Source of the DNA: Methylobacterium indicum
GTDB lineage: Bacteria > Pseudomonadota > Alphaproteobacteria > Rhizobiales > Beijerinckiaceae
Reading direction: 5' to 3'
Assembly: GCF_001043895.1 (NCBI RefSeq)
Contig: NZ_JTHF01000047.1
Span: 1-51,639, forward strand
Length of the DNA stretch: 51,639 nt
The notes below the pieces were generated by a model, which worked only from the letters and a program-made list of their open reading frames with translations, had not been told where the DNA came from and ran no database searches. Made by a program: the position numbers and the translations under genes. This document shows, piece by piece, positions 7,523-15,770 of this stretch (the stretch's first letter is position 1; each line of letters begins with the position of its first letter).

Positions 7523-7996
7523 TCAACGCTTGGTGCGGGTCTTCCCGCGCCGCGCTGGGGACTCCGGCGCCATCGGATCGGGGTTCCGGTGGCAGGCCGG
7601 GGCTTCCGCTCCGGTCTCCAGGCTGGCGATGATCGGACAATCCGGACGTCCGTCTCCGTCGCACGCGTCGGCCAGGGAGCGCAGGGCATCGGCCATCTCG
7701 TTGAGTTGGCGGGCGCGTTCCTCCAGTTCCCGGACATGCGCCTCGGCGATGGCTTTCACGTCGGCATTGCTCCGGCCGGGGTCGCTCCAGAGATCGAGCA
7801 GCACCCTGATGCGATCCAGGGAGAAGCCGAGATCGCGGGCGTGCCGGATGAAGCCGAGCCGGTGCAGGTCGGCGACGCCGTAGTCCCGGTAGCCGCTGTC
7901 CCGCCGGTCGGCGGGAGGCACAAGGCCGATGCTCTCGTAGTGGCGGATCATCTTGGCCGACACCCCGGAGGTTCGAGCAGCCTGGCCGATGTTCAT
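7523..7996 (-). CDS. hmrR: Cu(I)-responsive MerR-family regulator (HmrR/CueR type)
   Basis: 157 residues. An N-terminal winged helix 'MNIGQAARTSGVSAKMIRHY' with 'GLVPPADRRDSGYRDYG' is followed by the dimerisation helix. The metal loop 'ACDGDGRPDCPII' puts Cys at 112 and 120, the same positions as the two Cu(I)-binding cysteines of CueR. An extra ~30-residue tail ends in a basic patch. It would activate copper-defence promoters by untwisting a 19-bp spacer. One such promoter lies immediately upstream on the divergent side (8015-8045), and a second sits at 34904-34934 in front of the CopZ-like gene. This single regulator may therefore control both metal regions. Confidence 0.9.
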   Translation of the reverse strand: MNIGQAARTSGVSAKMIRHYESIGLVPPADRRDSGYRDYGVADLHRLGFIRHARDLGFSLDRIRVLLDLWSDPGRSNADVKAIAEAHVRELEERARQLNEMADALRSLADACDGDGRPDCPIIASLETGAEAPACHRNPDPMAPESPARRGKTRTKR

Positions 7997-8014
7997 AGCG
8001 GCACCATCCCCATG

Positions 8015-8045
8015 TTGACCTTACCATGATGGGAAGGTTCATAAC
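8015..8045 (+). promoter_or_regulatory. HmrR/CueR-type promoter, 19-bp spacer
   Basis: -35 TTGACC (8015-8020) and -10 CATAAC (8040-8045) are 19 bp apart, the unusual spacing of MerR-family targets. The dyad ACCTTACC-ATGAT-GGGAAGGT (8018-8038) overlaps the -35 and fills the spacer. Its arms match the copper-type MerR operator. It faces the glutaredoxin-MauE gene. Confidence 0.8.
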
Positions 8046-8138
8046 GGTCCGCAACCCTCGACGACCGGGCCCGTCCGCCGTTCCGAATTGGGAGCCGCGC
8101 AGGGCCGAACCGGTCCAACCTCACATCCGGAGCTTTCG

Positions 8139-8888
8139 ATGCAATCCACGGCCAGCCGCAAGGCCACCCTCTACCGCATGGTCATGCCCCAGCACGTCTG
8201 TCCCTACGGCCTGAAGGCCAAGGACCTGCTCGAACGCCAGGGTTTCTCGGTCGACGACCGCTGGCTCACCACCCGGGAGCAGACCGACGCCTTCAAGGCC
8301 GAGCATGGGGTCAAGAGCACGCCGCAGACCTTCATCAATGGCGAGCGGGTCGGCGGCTTCGACGACCTGCAGCGCCACTTCGGCAAGGCGGCCAACGACC
8401 CGAACAAGACGACCTACGTGCCCGTTGTCGCGGTTTTCTCGATGACGGCGCTGATGGCGCTGGCGGCGAGCTACGCTGTGTACGGCACGCCGCTCACTAT
8501 GCGGGCGGCCGAGTGGTTCATCGCCTTCAGCATGTGCGTGCTGGCCCTTCTCAAGCTCCAGGACATCGAGAGCTTCTCCTCGATGTTCCTGGGCTACGAC
8601 CTCCTCGGGCAGCGCTGGGTCCGCTACGCCTATGCCTATCCCTTCCTCGAGGGCATCGCCGGCGTCCTGATGGTGGCCGGCGCCTTGAACTGGATCTCGA
8701 TCCCAGTGGCCCTGTTCATCGGCACGGTCGGGGCGGTCTCGGTGTTCAAGGCGGTCTACGTCGACAAGCGCGACATCAAGTGCGCCTGCGTAGGCGGATC
8801 GAGCAAGGTGCCGCTCGGCTTCGTCTCGCTGACCGAAAACGTGATGATGGTCGCCATGGCTCTCTGGATGCTGGCGATGCACCATTGA
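8139..8888 (+). CDS. glutaredoxin-MauE/DoxX-like membrane fusion protein
   Basis: 249 residues. The first ~80 form a glutaredoxin domain with 'MPQHVCPYGLKAKDLL' and the cis-Pro region 'VKSTPQTFINGERVGGFDDL'. The active site is CPYG, so it is monothiol-like. The rest is a MauE/DoxX-type redox membrane domain with about four helices ('VVAVFSMTALMALAASYAVY' onwards). A Cys pair, 'DIKCACVGG', comes before the last helix. Family knowledge links MauE-like proteins to disulfide or thiol redox chemistry at the membrane. Placed behind a copper-type MerR promoter, it probably handles thiols or copper under metal stress. An upstream in-frame ATG at 8088 would overlap the promoter leader, so 8139 ('MQSTASRK') is preferred. 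Confidence 0.85.
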   Translation: MQSTASRKATLYRMVMPQHVCPYGLKAKDLLERQGFSVDDRWLTTREQTDAFKAEHGVKSTPQTFINGERVGGFDDLQRHFGKAANDPNKTTYVPVVAVFSMTALMALAASYAVYGTPLTMRAAEWFIAFSMCVLALLKLQDIESFSSMFLGYDLLGQRWVRYAYAYPFLEGIAGVLMVAGALNWISIPVALFIGTVGAVSVFKAVYVDKRDIKCACVGGSSKVPLGFVSLTENVMMVAMALWMLAMHH

Positions 8889-9587
8889 GAGCGTTCGTCG
8901 CCCCGGGGAGCCTGCCCAAGATCCAGCGGGCAAGCCCCCGGCGGTCGTCGACCCGTTCGACGACCTGGTCGGGGTGCATGAACCAGCGCTCTTAGGCGTG
9001 CAGGTGTGCGGTCATCCTCGCAAGCGGATATCTGCTGCGTGCCGGCGAGCTTCCGGGTGGCGCCAATGCGCGGGAGTTGCTCCACCGGCCAAGCCCCCGA
9101 CGTCGACGACCCGGCCCGGGTGACCCCTTCGCCGAGGCCCGGCGATTCGGAGGGGCCACGGCCATCTCCTTTTGGTCGACCGCACAGACGCTGCGAATGC
9201 TCTGGGCGAGTTTTATGAAGGCCTAGCCGGCTCCGCCCATCGGATCATCTCCCGCACGCCATCCGAAAGGGGGACTCGAACCCAGTGGCTTGCGTTGACT
9301 TCCAGTTGCAGGGGCGCAGGATCACAGCACCTAATCGGATAACGAAGGCCGCGCTGTGAAAGGCTGCTCAGGGTGGGTAGCGGCGGGTCAGCCGCGAGAT
9401 ATTGCACAGCAAGATCGCACCGGTTCTGGACCTCCGATCCGGTTCACCCGAACGGACGCTCGTCACCCTGCAGCAGACCTTGCGATGTCACCAATCCTGA
9501 TCCGAGCTTCGCACTCATTCGTGTAAAGGGAGGCGTATGGAACGCGAGAAGCTCGCACTATCGCAAGTTTAAGCAATCGAGAGACGG
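8889..9587. other. intergenic region without supported gene
   Basis: About 700 bp between the fusion gene and the end of the arsenic operon. Only short, unconvincing frames occur. GC drops slightly near 9480-9590. A T-arm-like sequence (GGGTTCGAGTCCC on the minus strand, near 9270-9282) is present without the rest of a tRNA. No terminator could be assigned with confidence. Confidence 0.6.
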
Positions 9588-10751
9588 CTATCGCGTGCGC
9601 CACAGCGCCCCGATCAGGCCGAGGTTGACGACAGCCAGGGCGAGCAGCACCCACCACAATGGTCCGGCGCCGGCATGAGTCAGCACGAACGCGCCGGCCG
9701 GCGGCGCGAGGGCCTGGGCGACCAGTCCCGGCCGCGCCAGGCGACCGACCACGACCGGATAACGCACCGGCCCGAACAGGGCTAAGGGCACGGTCCCCCG
9801 CGCAATTGAGTAGATCCCGTTACCACCGCCGTAGAGCACCAACGCCAGCCCGACAGCGGGCAAACCCAGGGCGAGCAACACCAGGCCGAGGGCGACCAGG
9901 ACGAACGCGGCGGTCAGGGTCCACAGCGGGTGATGCCGGCCCTTGAACGTCATCTCCACGACTCGCGCTCCAACCTGTGCCGGGCCGATCAGCGCCCCGT
10001 AGGATACCGCTGAGGCGAGGGCGACGCCGCGTGTCTGCAGGAGCGCGATCAAGTGGACCGAAACCAGCGCCATGATCGCGCCGCCGAGGATCAGCACCCC
10101 GGCGAACAGTAGGAACGCCCGCCGTTCCTGGGCTGTCAGCGGGCCGGTGCTGGCCTCGTGGTGCTCTGGGGTCGCCGGCAACGCTAGGGCTTTCGGGATC
10201 AGCAGCAGGACCAGCGGCAGCGTGACCGCAAGGTGCAGGCCGGCGTAGGCCAGACACGCCCCGCGCCAGCCGATCTGCGCGACCAGGAACGCCGAGAGGG
10301 GCCAGCACACGGTGCTGGCGAACCCGCCCCACAGGGTCAGGGTCGTGATCGCCGGCCGCGCTTGCGCGCCATACAGACGGCCGAGCGTGGCGAACGCCGG
10401 ATCGTACAGGCCGCAGCCCATGCCGAGGCCCAGCAGCAGCCAGCCAGCCAGGTAGACCGGCAGGGCCGACGCAACGGCTAGGGTGGCGAGGCCGGCGGCC
10501 AGCAGCAGCGCCGCGAGGGCCAGCACCGGGCGCCCGCCGTGGCGGTGGATCGCCACGCCGACATGCGGCGCGGCGGCAGCGGCGACGAGAAGGCCGAGGG
10601 TCAGCCCGCCAACCACCCAGGCCAGCGGCCAGCCGGTGCTTTCGGCGACTGGGCCGGCGAGCACCGCCGGCAGGTAGAACGAGGACCCCCAGGCGAGGAT
10701 CTGCACCACGCCTAGGGCCGAGATTACCGGCCAACGCCGGGTTGGGGACAT
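9588..10751 (-). CDS. MFS transporter of the arsenic operon
   Basis: 387 residues, 12 hydrophobic segments, major facilitator type. It opens 'ISALGVVQILAWGSSFYLPA' and has the loop 'GVAIHRHGGRPVLALAALLL', which resembles the MFS loop 2-3 signature. It is the last gene of the arsR-arsC-arsC-arsB operon and starts 7 bp after arsB, which argues for a role in efflux of arsenic or an arsenic derivative. The GAPDH gene that accompanies ArsJ is absent, so ArsJ is unlikely. ArsK-like or organoarsenical efflux is possible but not proven. Confidence 0.8.
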   Translation of the reverse strand: MSPTRRWPVISALGVVQILAWGSSFYLPAVLAGPVAESTGWPLAWVVGGLTLGLLVAAAAAPHVGVAIHRHGGRPVLALAALLLAAGLATLAVASALPVYLAGWLLLGLGMGCGLYDPAFATLGRLYGAQARPAITTLTLWGGFASTVCWPLSAFLVAQIGWRGACLAYAGLHLAVTLPLVLLLIPKALALPATPEHHEASTGPLTAQERRAFLLFAGVLILGGAIMALVSVHLIALLQTRGVALASAVSYGALIGPAQVGARVVEMTFKGRHHPLWTLTAAFVLVALGLVLLALGLPAVGLALVLYGGGNGIYSIARGTVPLALFGPVRYPVVVGRLARPGLVAQALAPPAGAFVLTHAGAGPLWWVLLALAVVNLGLIGALWRTR

Positions 10752-10758
10752 CGGCGGC

Positions 10759-12054
10759 CTACTGGACGCCGAGCACGGGCAACCAGGCCGCCAAGGCCAG
10801 CAGCGTGACCAGCAGCACCGGCGGGGTGATGACTAGACCGACCTTCATGTACTGGCCCCAGGTGATTTTCTGGCCCTTGCTGGCGAGGACATGCAGCCAG
10901 AGCAGCGTCGCCAGGCTGCCGATCGGCGTGAACTTCGGCCCGAGATCGCAGCCGATCACGTTGGCGTAGATCATCAGCTCACGGGTCAGCGGCGACAGGT
11001 CCGAGGCCTGCTGGATCGCGAATGCCCCGATCAGCACGCTCGGCATGTTGTTCATCACCGAGGACAGGATCGCGGCGGCAAAGCCGGTGCCGACCGTGGC
11101 GACCCACGGCCCCTGCCCGGCCAGCCAGATCAAACCCCTGGCCAGTTCGTCGGTCAGGCCGGCGTTCCGCAGCCCGTAGACCACCAGGTACATGCCGAGG
11201 CTGAACAGCACGATCTGCCAGGGGGCGCCGGCCAGCACCGTGCGGATCGGGATGACCCGGCTGCGGTTCGCGAGCAGCAGCAGCACCGCCGCACCGGCAC
11301 AGGTGACCACCGACACCGGCACGCCGAGCGGGGCGGTGATGAAGTAGGCGGCGAGCAGCACGCCCAACAGCGGGAACGCGGCCCGGAATACCAGCGGATC
11401 ACGGATCGCCTGCCGGGGCGGCTCCAACTCCGCGACCGGGTACGCCGCCGGGATCACGCGCTGGAAATACAGCCAGAGCACCACCAACGTCGCGGCCAGA
11501 GAGACGAGGTTCACTGGCACCATGACGGCGGCGTACCGGCCGAAGGTCACGTCGAAGAAGTTGGCCGAGACGATGTTGACCAGGTTGGAGATCACCAGCG
11601 GCAGAGAGGTGCTGTCGGCGACGAACCCGCAGGCGACGATGAACGCCAGCGCCGCCGCCGGCTTGAACTCGAGGCGCAGCAGTATTGCGAGCACGATCGG
11701 AGTCAGCAGCAGCGCCGCACCGTCGTTGGCGAATACCGCCGCGATGGCTGCGCCCAAGAGGATGACGAGTGGAAAAAGCCGCCGGCCTCGACCGCCACCC
11801 CAGCGGGCGATGTGCAAAGCAGCCCAGTGGAAGAACCCGGCTTCGTCGAGCAGCAGCGAGATGATGATCAGAGCCACGAAGGTGAACGTGGCGTCCCAGA
11901 CGATATGCCAGACCACCGGTATATCGCCGAGGTGGATCACGCCGGTGGCGAGCGCCACGGCGGCCCCGGCCAGGGCACTCCACCCAATCCCGAGGCCCTT
12001 GGGCTGCCAGATGACGAAGACGAGGGTGACGAGGAAGATCGCAAGAGCGAGCAT
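10759..12054 (-). CDS. arsB: arsenite efflux permease ArsB
   Basis: 431 residues, about 12 membrane segments, ArsB family of the IT superfamily. It exports As(OH)3 or Sb(OH)3 with the proton gradient, or with an ArsA ATPase when one exists; no arsA is seen here. Recognisable stretches are '[20 protein letters not shown]', '[19 protein letters not shown]', '[18 protein letters not shown]' and '[20 protein letters not shown]'. Length matches the family. It follows the glutaredoxin-type arsC by 34 bp and precedes the MFS gene by 7 bp, so the genes are probably co-transcribed from the arsR promoter. Confidence 0.95.
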   Translation of the reverse strand: MLALAIFLVTLVFVIWQPKGLGIGWSALAGAAVALATGVIHLGDIPVVWHIVWDATFTFVALIIISLLLDEAGFFHWAALHIARWGGGRGRRLFPLVILLGAAIAAVFANDGAALLLTPIVLAILLRLEFKPAAALAFIVACGFVADSTSLPLVISNLVNIVSANFFDVTFGRYAAVMVPVNLVSLAATLVVLWLYFQRVIPAAYPVAELEPPRQAIRDPLVFRAAFPLLGVLLAAYFITAPLGVPVSVVTCAGAAVLLLLANRSRVIPIRTVLAGAPWQIVLFSLGMYLVVYGLRNAGLTDELARGLIWLAGQGPWVATVGTGFAAAILSSVMNNMPSVLIGAFAIQQASDLSPLTRELMIYANVIGCDLGPKFTPIGSLATLLWLHVLASKGQKITWGQYMKVGLVITPPVLLVTLLALAAWLPVLGVQ

Positions 12055-12088
12055 CAGGATCGTTTCTTGTTGTGGTTGGCGATGAGGC

Positions 12089-12514
12089 TCAGGCGGTGGC
12101 GACGCGACGGCCGTGCTCGTCTACGACCCGCTCGCCGTCTTCCTTCACGAACTCACCCTGTTGCGCCGGCAGTACGTCCAGCACCGCTTCTGATGGGCGG
12201 CATAGGGCGACGCCCTTGGGCGTGACCACCAGCGGGCGGTTGATAAGGATCGGATGCGCCTCAATCGCGTCAAGCAGTTGAGCATCGGTCAGCGCCGGGT
12301 CGCCCAGGTTCAGCTCGGCGAAGGGTGTGCCCTTCTCGCGTAGCACGTCGCGGACCGACAGGCCGGCACGATGAAGCAACTGCACTAGCAGCGCCCGGGA
12401 CGGCGGGGTCTTTAGGTACTCAATCACATGCGGCTCAATGCCGGCGTTGCGGATCATTGCCAGGGTGTTGCGGGAGGTGCCGCAGTCCGGGTTGTGGTAG
12501 ATGATCACGTCCAT
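12089..12514 (-). CDS. arsC: glutaredoxin-dependent arsenate reductase ArsC
   Basis: 141 residues, thioredoxin-fold ArsC of the E. coli plasmid R773 type, reducing arsenate to arsenite with glutathione and glutaredoxin. It opens '[18 protein letters not shown]', with the catalytic Cys at position 11. Substrate-binding arginines are represented in '[18 protein letters not shown]'. The ATG overlaps the stop of the preceding LMW arsenate reductase by one base (TGATG), so the two are translationally coupled. Having both reductase families in one operon gives access to two electron donors. Confidence 0.95.
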   Translation of the reverse strand: MDVIIYHNPDCGTSRNTLAMIRNAGIEPHVIEYLKTPPSRALLVQLLHRAGLSVRDVLREKGTPFAELNLGDPALTDAQLLDAIEAHPILINRPLVVTPKGVALCRPSEAVLDVLPAQQGEFVKEDGERVVDEHGRRVATA

Positions 12515-13041
12515 CACGCGACCTCCGGCCGGGGCGAGGTGGTACCGTCTTGCTGGCCGATTTCGCGGACCTGGGACGAGAGCGCTACTTGGTCGAGGCT
12601 GCTGATCGGCAGGGCGACGAAGGCGTTGATGCGGTTTTCGAGGTAGCGCTGCGCGATCACAAAGGCCCGTTTGCGCTCGATATCGGACCCCTCCACCGCG
12701 GCGGGATCCTCGATGCCCCAATGCGCTGTCACGGGCTGACCCGGCCAGAACGGACAGGCCTCACCGGCCGCGTTGTCACAGACCGTAAACACGAAATCCA
12801 TCACCGGGGCACCCGGCGCGGCGAACTCGTCCCAAGACTTCGAGCGCAAGCCAGCTGTGGGATAGTCGCTCTCCTGCAGAATTTGCAGGGCGAGCGGGTG
12901 CGGCTGGCCCTTGGGCTGGCTTCCTGCGGAGAATGCCCGAAAGCGTCCTTGCCCGTCCTTGTTGAGCATGGCTTCCGCCAGGATCGAACGGGCCGAATTG
13001 CCGGTGCAGAGGAACAGCACGTTGTAGACGCGATCAGGCAT
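12514..13041 (-). CDS. arsC: LMW-phosphatase-type arsenate reductase ArsC
   Basis: 175 residues beginning 'MPDRVYNVLFLCTGNSARS'. The P-loop CX5R (C12-TGNSA-R18) is that of thioredoxin-linked ArsC/LMW protein phosphatases. 'DFVFTVCDNAAGEACPFWPG' carries the further Cys pair used in the relay, and 'WGIEDPAAVEG' the conserved Asp-Pro. The 8-bp overlap with the end of arsR and the TGATG junction with the second arsC support one transcript. The ~35 residues after 'NAFVALPISSLDQ' are a longer tail than in the S. aureus enzyme. Confidence 0.95.
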   Translation of the reverse strand: MPDRVYNVLFLCTGNSARSILAEAMLNKDGQGRFRAFSAGSQPKGQPHPLALQILQESDYPTAGLRSKSWDEFAAPGAPVMDFVFTVCDNAAGEACPFWPGQPVTAHWGIEDPAAVEGSDIERKRAFVIAQRYLENRINAFVALPISSLDQVALSSQVREIGQQDGTTSPRPEVA

Positions 13042-13399
13042 GGACGGTGTCTCCCGTGGGGGTGCAAAGGCAGGCGGCCAGCGCCTCGACGGCCGGAGCA
13101 CAGACCTCCGGGCGGCCCTGGCAGCAGTCGCGCATTAGGAACTGGATCAGGCCCGATAGGCCGTCGTAGGCGGCGCTGTAGATGATCGAGCGCCCGTCCC
13201 GTCGGGACTGGATCAGCCCGGCGTGGCTCAGTTCCTTGAGATGGAACGACAGGTTGGTGCCGGACACGCCAACCTCGCCGGCCAGCACGCCGGCCGCGAG
13301 GCCGTCCGGGCCGGCGGTGACGAGCGCCCGCACGATGCTTAGGCGGTGCTCCTGGCCTAGGGCCGCGAAGGCAGCGACAGCTTGCCGTTGGTCCATCAT
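13034..13399 (-). CDS. arsR: ArsR-type arsenic-responsive repressor
   Basis: 121 residues, SmtB/ArsR winged helix with 'VGVSGTNLSFHLKELSHAGL' and wing 'SRRDGRSIIYSAAYDGL'. The classical ELCVCDL metal site is absent. Instead Cys92, Cys93 and Cys100 in 'RDCCQGRPEVC', plus Cys110 and Cys112, sit at the C terminus. This resembles the relocated three-Cys site of Acidithiobacillus ArsR. It is first in the minus-strand operon and divergent from arsH, so it likely represses both from the short intergenic region. Confidence 0.92.
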   Translation of the reverse strand: MMDQRQAVAAFAALGQEHRLSIVRALVTAGPDGLAAGVLAGEVGVSGTNLSFHLKELSHAGLIQSRRDGRSIIYSAAYDGLSGLIQFLMRDCCQGRPEVCAPAVEALAACLCTPTGDTVHA

Positions 13400-13431
13400 T
13401 TATGCAATATCTCAATCATCATTGAAACGTA
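13400..13431. promoter_or_regulatory. candidate ArsR operator between arsR and arsH
   Basis: An AT-rich 32-bp gap contains the dyad TCAAT-CATC-ATTGA (13412-13425). It overlaps where the divergent promoters must lie. If arsH really starts at the ATG at 13480 instead of the GTG at 13432, the regulatory region grows to about 80 bp. Confidence 0.5.
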
Positions 13432-14196
13432 GTGGAAAGCGACCTCTTGGACAAGCCCCTGCAACCCTTCACCGATGGCATGCCGAACCTCAGCGAGGCG
13501 CATTTCGAGGTGCCGACCGCCGACAGCCTTGCCCCCCGGCAGCCTTTCACTCACGCGCCCCGGTTCCTGATTCTCTACGGCTCACTGCGCGAGCGGTCGT
13601 ACAGCCGGTTCCTGGCCTACGAGGCTGCCCGCCTGCTCGAAGCCATGGGCGGCGAGGTACGGATCTTCCATGCTGACGGGCTGCCGCTGCCCGACGACAC
13701 GACGGCCGAGCATCCCAAGGTGCAGGAGTTGCGCGAGCTGTCGATTTGGTCCGAGGGGCACGTCTGGGTGTCACCGGAGCGGCACGGCAACCTGACTGGC
13801 GTCATGAAAAGCCAGATCGACTGGCTGCCGTTGTCCGAAGGCAGCGTGCGCCCGACCCAGGGCCGTACCCTCGCCGTCATGCAGGTGTCCGGCGGCTCGC
13901 AGAGCTTCAACGCCGTGAACTCCCTGCGCCTGCTCGGCCGCTGGATGCGGATGATCACCATCCCGAACCAGTCCAGCGTGCCGATGGCCTACAAGGAGTT
14001 TGACGACGCGGGCCGGATGAAGCCAGGGCCGCTCTACGAGCGCGTGGTCGACGTGTGCGAGGAGCTGATGAAGTTCACGCTCCTGACGCGCGAACGGGTC
14101 GACTACTTGGTGGACCGCTACAGCGAGAGAAAAGAGCGTGAGCCGGAACGCCTAAAGGCTGTAGGAACTGATATTGGATTTTCAGGAAAAATCTAA
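13432..14196 (+). CDS. arsH: ArsH, NADPH-dependent FMN oxidoreductase for organoarsenicals
   Basis: Flavodoxin-like ArsH, which oxidises trivalent methyl- and aryl-arsenicals and shows NADPH:FMN reductase activity. It is 254 residues from GTG 13432, or 238 from ATG 13480 ('[10 protein letters not shown]'). Conserved stretches are '[20 protein letters not shown]' (FMN phosphate loop), '[20 protein letters not shown]', '[20 protein letters not shown]' and '[19 protein letters not shown]'. It is divergent from arsR. No clear ribosome-binding site separates the two start options. After the stop, composition shifts sharply to AT-rich. Confidence 0.93.
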   Translation: MESDLLDKPLQPFTDGMPNLSEAHFEVPTADSLAPRQPFTHAPRFLILYGSLRERSYSRFLAYEAARLLEAMGGEVRIFHADGLPLPDDTTAEHPKVQELRELSIWSEGHVWVSPERHGNLTGVMKSQIDWLPLSEGSVRPTQGRTLAVMQVSGGSQSFNAVNSLRLLGRWMRMITIPNQSSVPMAYKEFDDAGRMKPGPLYERVVDVCEELMKFTLLTRERVDYLVDRYSERKEREPERLKAVGTDIGFSGKI

Positions 14197-14593
14197 TTTT
14201 AGCGACGTTTTGCAAGTATTTTCGAAAATAGCAAAAATGTGTTGGTTTCTATGTTGTATTATTATGATTAATGGCTGTACACGTGCTGCGCACGTCATCC
14301 AAAAATAACGCAAAAATCAGGGAAACCATGTGAATTATGCTGATGCTAGCGAGAATATAAAATATCTTTACGCAGATATTGATGAATAATAATAATTAAA
14401 AATATTATTTGCTTGCTTGTTGCGAGCCTTTTGCGGTTTGACTTGATACATTTTATCCCGGGTGGTGGCCGGGATGTCCGTGTCTAGGTTGATCGGGTGG
14501 ATGCAAGTCTGTCTTCGAATTAAGTCGACGCTCTCGATCCATAGTAATCATTGAAATCACTGCCACCGAAGGGCAACTCACAATACCCGTAGC
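14197..14593. other. AT-rich intergenic stretch
   Basis: There is no gene. The first ~250 bp are strongly AT-rich, unlike arsH and merR on either side. A perfect stem ATCCCGG...CCGGGAT lies at 14456-14476 without a T-run. It may be a remnant of inserted DNA between the arsenic and mercury modules. Confidence 0.5.
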
Positions 14594-15019
14594 TCACCCA
14601 ATGTGGTCGATCATGTCGAGAACTGGGCATTCCGGTGCAGCATCACCGGAACACTGCTCCATGGTCCCAGCCAGGAGCCGTTCAAGCCGGGTCAGGTCGG
14701 CGATCTTCGCGCGCACCCGGTCGAGGTGGTGCGCTGCGATCTCTTGCACTTCGCAGCATGACGCCCTTCCGGGCTGGCGCAGTTCGAGGAGCGCCCGAAC
14801 CTCGTCGGGACTGAAGCCAAGTTCGCGCCCCCGCCGAATGAAGGCCAGGGTGCGCACGTGCTCGGTGCCGTAGGACCGATGCCCTCCCACGGTACGTGGG
14901 GGAGCCGAGAGCAGGCCGACCTTCTCAAAATAGCGGATGTTCTCGATGTTGACGCCGGTCCGGCGCGACAGCTGCCCGATCGTAAGCGCTCCGCTTTGTG
15001 CACCCGTTATCGCACCCAT
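14594..15019 (-). CDS. merR: mercury-type MerR regulator
   Basis: 141 residues. The winged helix 'LTIGQLSRRTGVNIENIRYF' and 'GHRSYGTEHVRTLAFIRRGR' are classical. Cys88/89 in 'RASCCEVQEI' and Cys123/131 in 'MEQCSGDAAPEC' provide the three-Cys Hg(II) site of MerR, with a one-residue shorter final loop than Tn501 MerR. It diverges from merT, and a mer-type operator lies between them (15031-15061). Because of the shortened loop another soft metal is not fully excluded. Confidence 0.9.
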   Translation of the reverse strand: MGAITGAQSGALTIGQLSRRTGVNIENIRYFEKVGLLSAPPRTVGGHRSYGTEHVRTLAFIRRGRELGFSPDEVRALLELRQPGRASCCEVQEIAAHHLDRVRAKIADLTRLERLLAGTMEQCSGDAAPECPVLDMIDHIG

Positions 15020-15030
15020 GAAGGCCGCCC

Positions 15031-15061
15031 TTGATTCTGTAGTTGCTACAGGATGTAGGGT
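15031..15061 (+). promoter_or_regulatory. mer operator-promoter, 19-bp spacer
   Basis: -35 TTGATT (15031-15036) and -10 TAGGGT (15056-15061) are 19 bp apart. The dyad CTGTAG-TTG-CTACAG (15037-15051) sits in the spacer. The layout parallels the Tn501 merT promoter (TTGACT, 19 bp, TAAGGT). Confidence 0.85.
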
Positions 15062-15090
15062 AGCTCCACATCACGATGGAGGCGAGGCAC

Positions 15091-15516
15091 ATGGCCCTCG
15101 ATCAGGCCCAGCCTACGGAAATTCTCGATCATGGATCAGCGGCGGTCGGCGCAGGCAGTCTGGCGGCTCTCGGCGCAGTCACGGGGCTTGGTGCCCTCGC
15201 GGCCTCGTCGTGCTGCGTGCTGCCTATCGTTTTGGGTGGCCTTGGAGCCAGTGCCGGGGTCTTCACGGTGCTTGGTTTGCTCGTGCCGCTTCGTGTCCCG
15301 CTAATGACCGCCAGCGTCCTGGCGGTGATCGTCGGCTGGTTCCTCTACGCGCGGCGGCGACCAGCTGCTTGTAGACCAGATGGGTCGTGCACGGCCAATC
15401 GTCGGTCGCCCGCAGTCCTGGCGCTGCTCAGCCTCGCCACGGTCCTCATCGCCGCCGCTGCGGCCGGAGGCTACTTTGAGCCAGCGCTGATCAAGCTGCT
15501 ACGGAGCGTCCGATGA
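15091..15516 (+). CDS. merT: mercuric transport protein MerT
   Basis: 141 residues, inner-membrane Hg(II) uptake protein. The vicinal Cys pair in the first helix is present ('LAASSCCVLPIVLGGLGAS'), followed by two more helices ('VPLMTASVLAVIVGWFLY' and 'VLALLSLATVLIAAAAAGGY'). A second Cys pair site, 'AACRPDGSC', lies in the cytoplasmic loop. ATG 15091 was chosen because GGAGG stands at 15078-15082; ATG 15076 is the alternative. It is coupled to the next gene by a 4-bp overlap. No merP or merA is present. Confidence 0.9.
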   Translation: MALDQAQPTEILDHGSAAVGAGSLAALGAVTGLGALAASSCCVLPIVLGGLGASAGVFTVLGLLVPLRVPLMTASVLAVIVGWFLYARRRPAACRPDGSCTANRRSPAVLALLSLATVLIAAAAAGGYFEPALIKLLRSVR

Positions 15517-15737
15517 AGCTGACGTCAAACCTGATCTGTCCGCACTGCGGGCACCGCGCATCAGAGACAATGCCCACGGACGCGTGCCAGTTCTTCTACG
15601 AGTGCACAGGGTGCGGTACCCTACTACGTCCGAAGCAGGGCGACTGTTGCGTCTACTGCTCGTATGGAGATGTCCCGTGCCCGCCGATCCAAGAAGCTCA
15701 GGACCGGAATGGACCAGCGAGTTGCTGCACGGGCTGA
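15513..15737 (+). CDS. GDCCVxC-domain Cys-rich protein
   Basis: 74 residues with eleven Cys: 'CPHCGH', 'CQFFYECTGCGTLL', the signature 'GDCCVYCSYGDVPCPP' and a C-terminal 'SCCTG'. It matches from memory the small GDCCVxC (seleno)protein family that often accompanies mer genes; here the variable positions are ordinary Cys codons. It is probably a soluble Hg(II)/thiol-binding or redox protein receiving metal from MerT. Its start overlaps the merT stop (ATGA). Confidence 0.8.
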   Translation: MKLTSNLICPHCGHRASETMPTDACQFFYECTGCGTLLRPKQGDCCVYCSYGDVPCPPIQEAQDRNGPASCCTG

Positions 15738-15770
15738 GCGCCCAACCGGCGAAGGTCCGCTTTCTACCGA

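Noticed and set aside
9253..9297. tRNA-like T-arm (GGGTTCGAGTCCC on the minus strand)
   Set aside because: No matching acceptor, D-arm or anticodon arm can be built around it.
15513..15737. Selenoprotein reading of the GDCCVxC gene
   Set aside because: All signature positions are Cys codons and the frame has no internal TGA.
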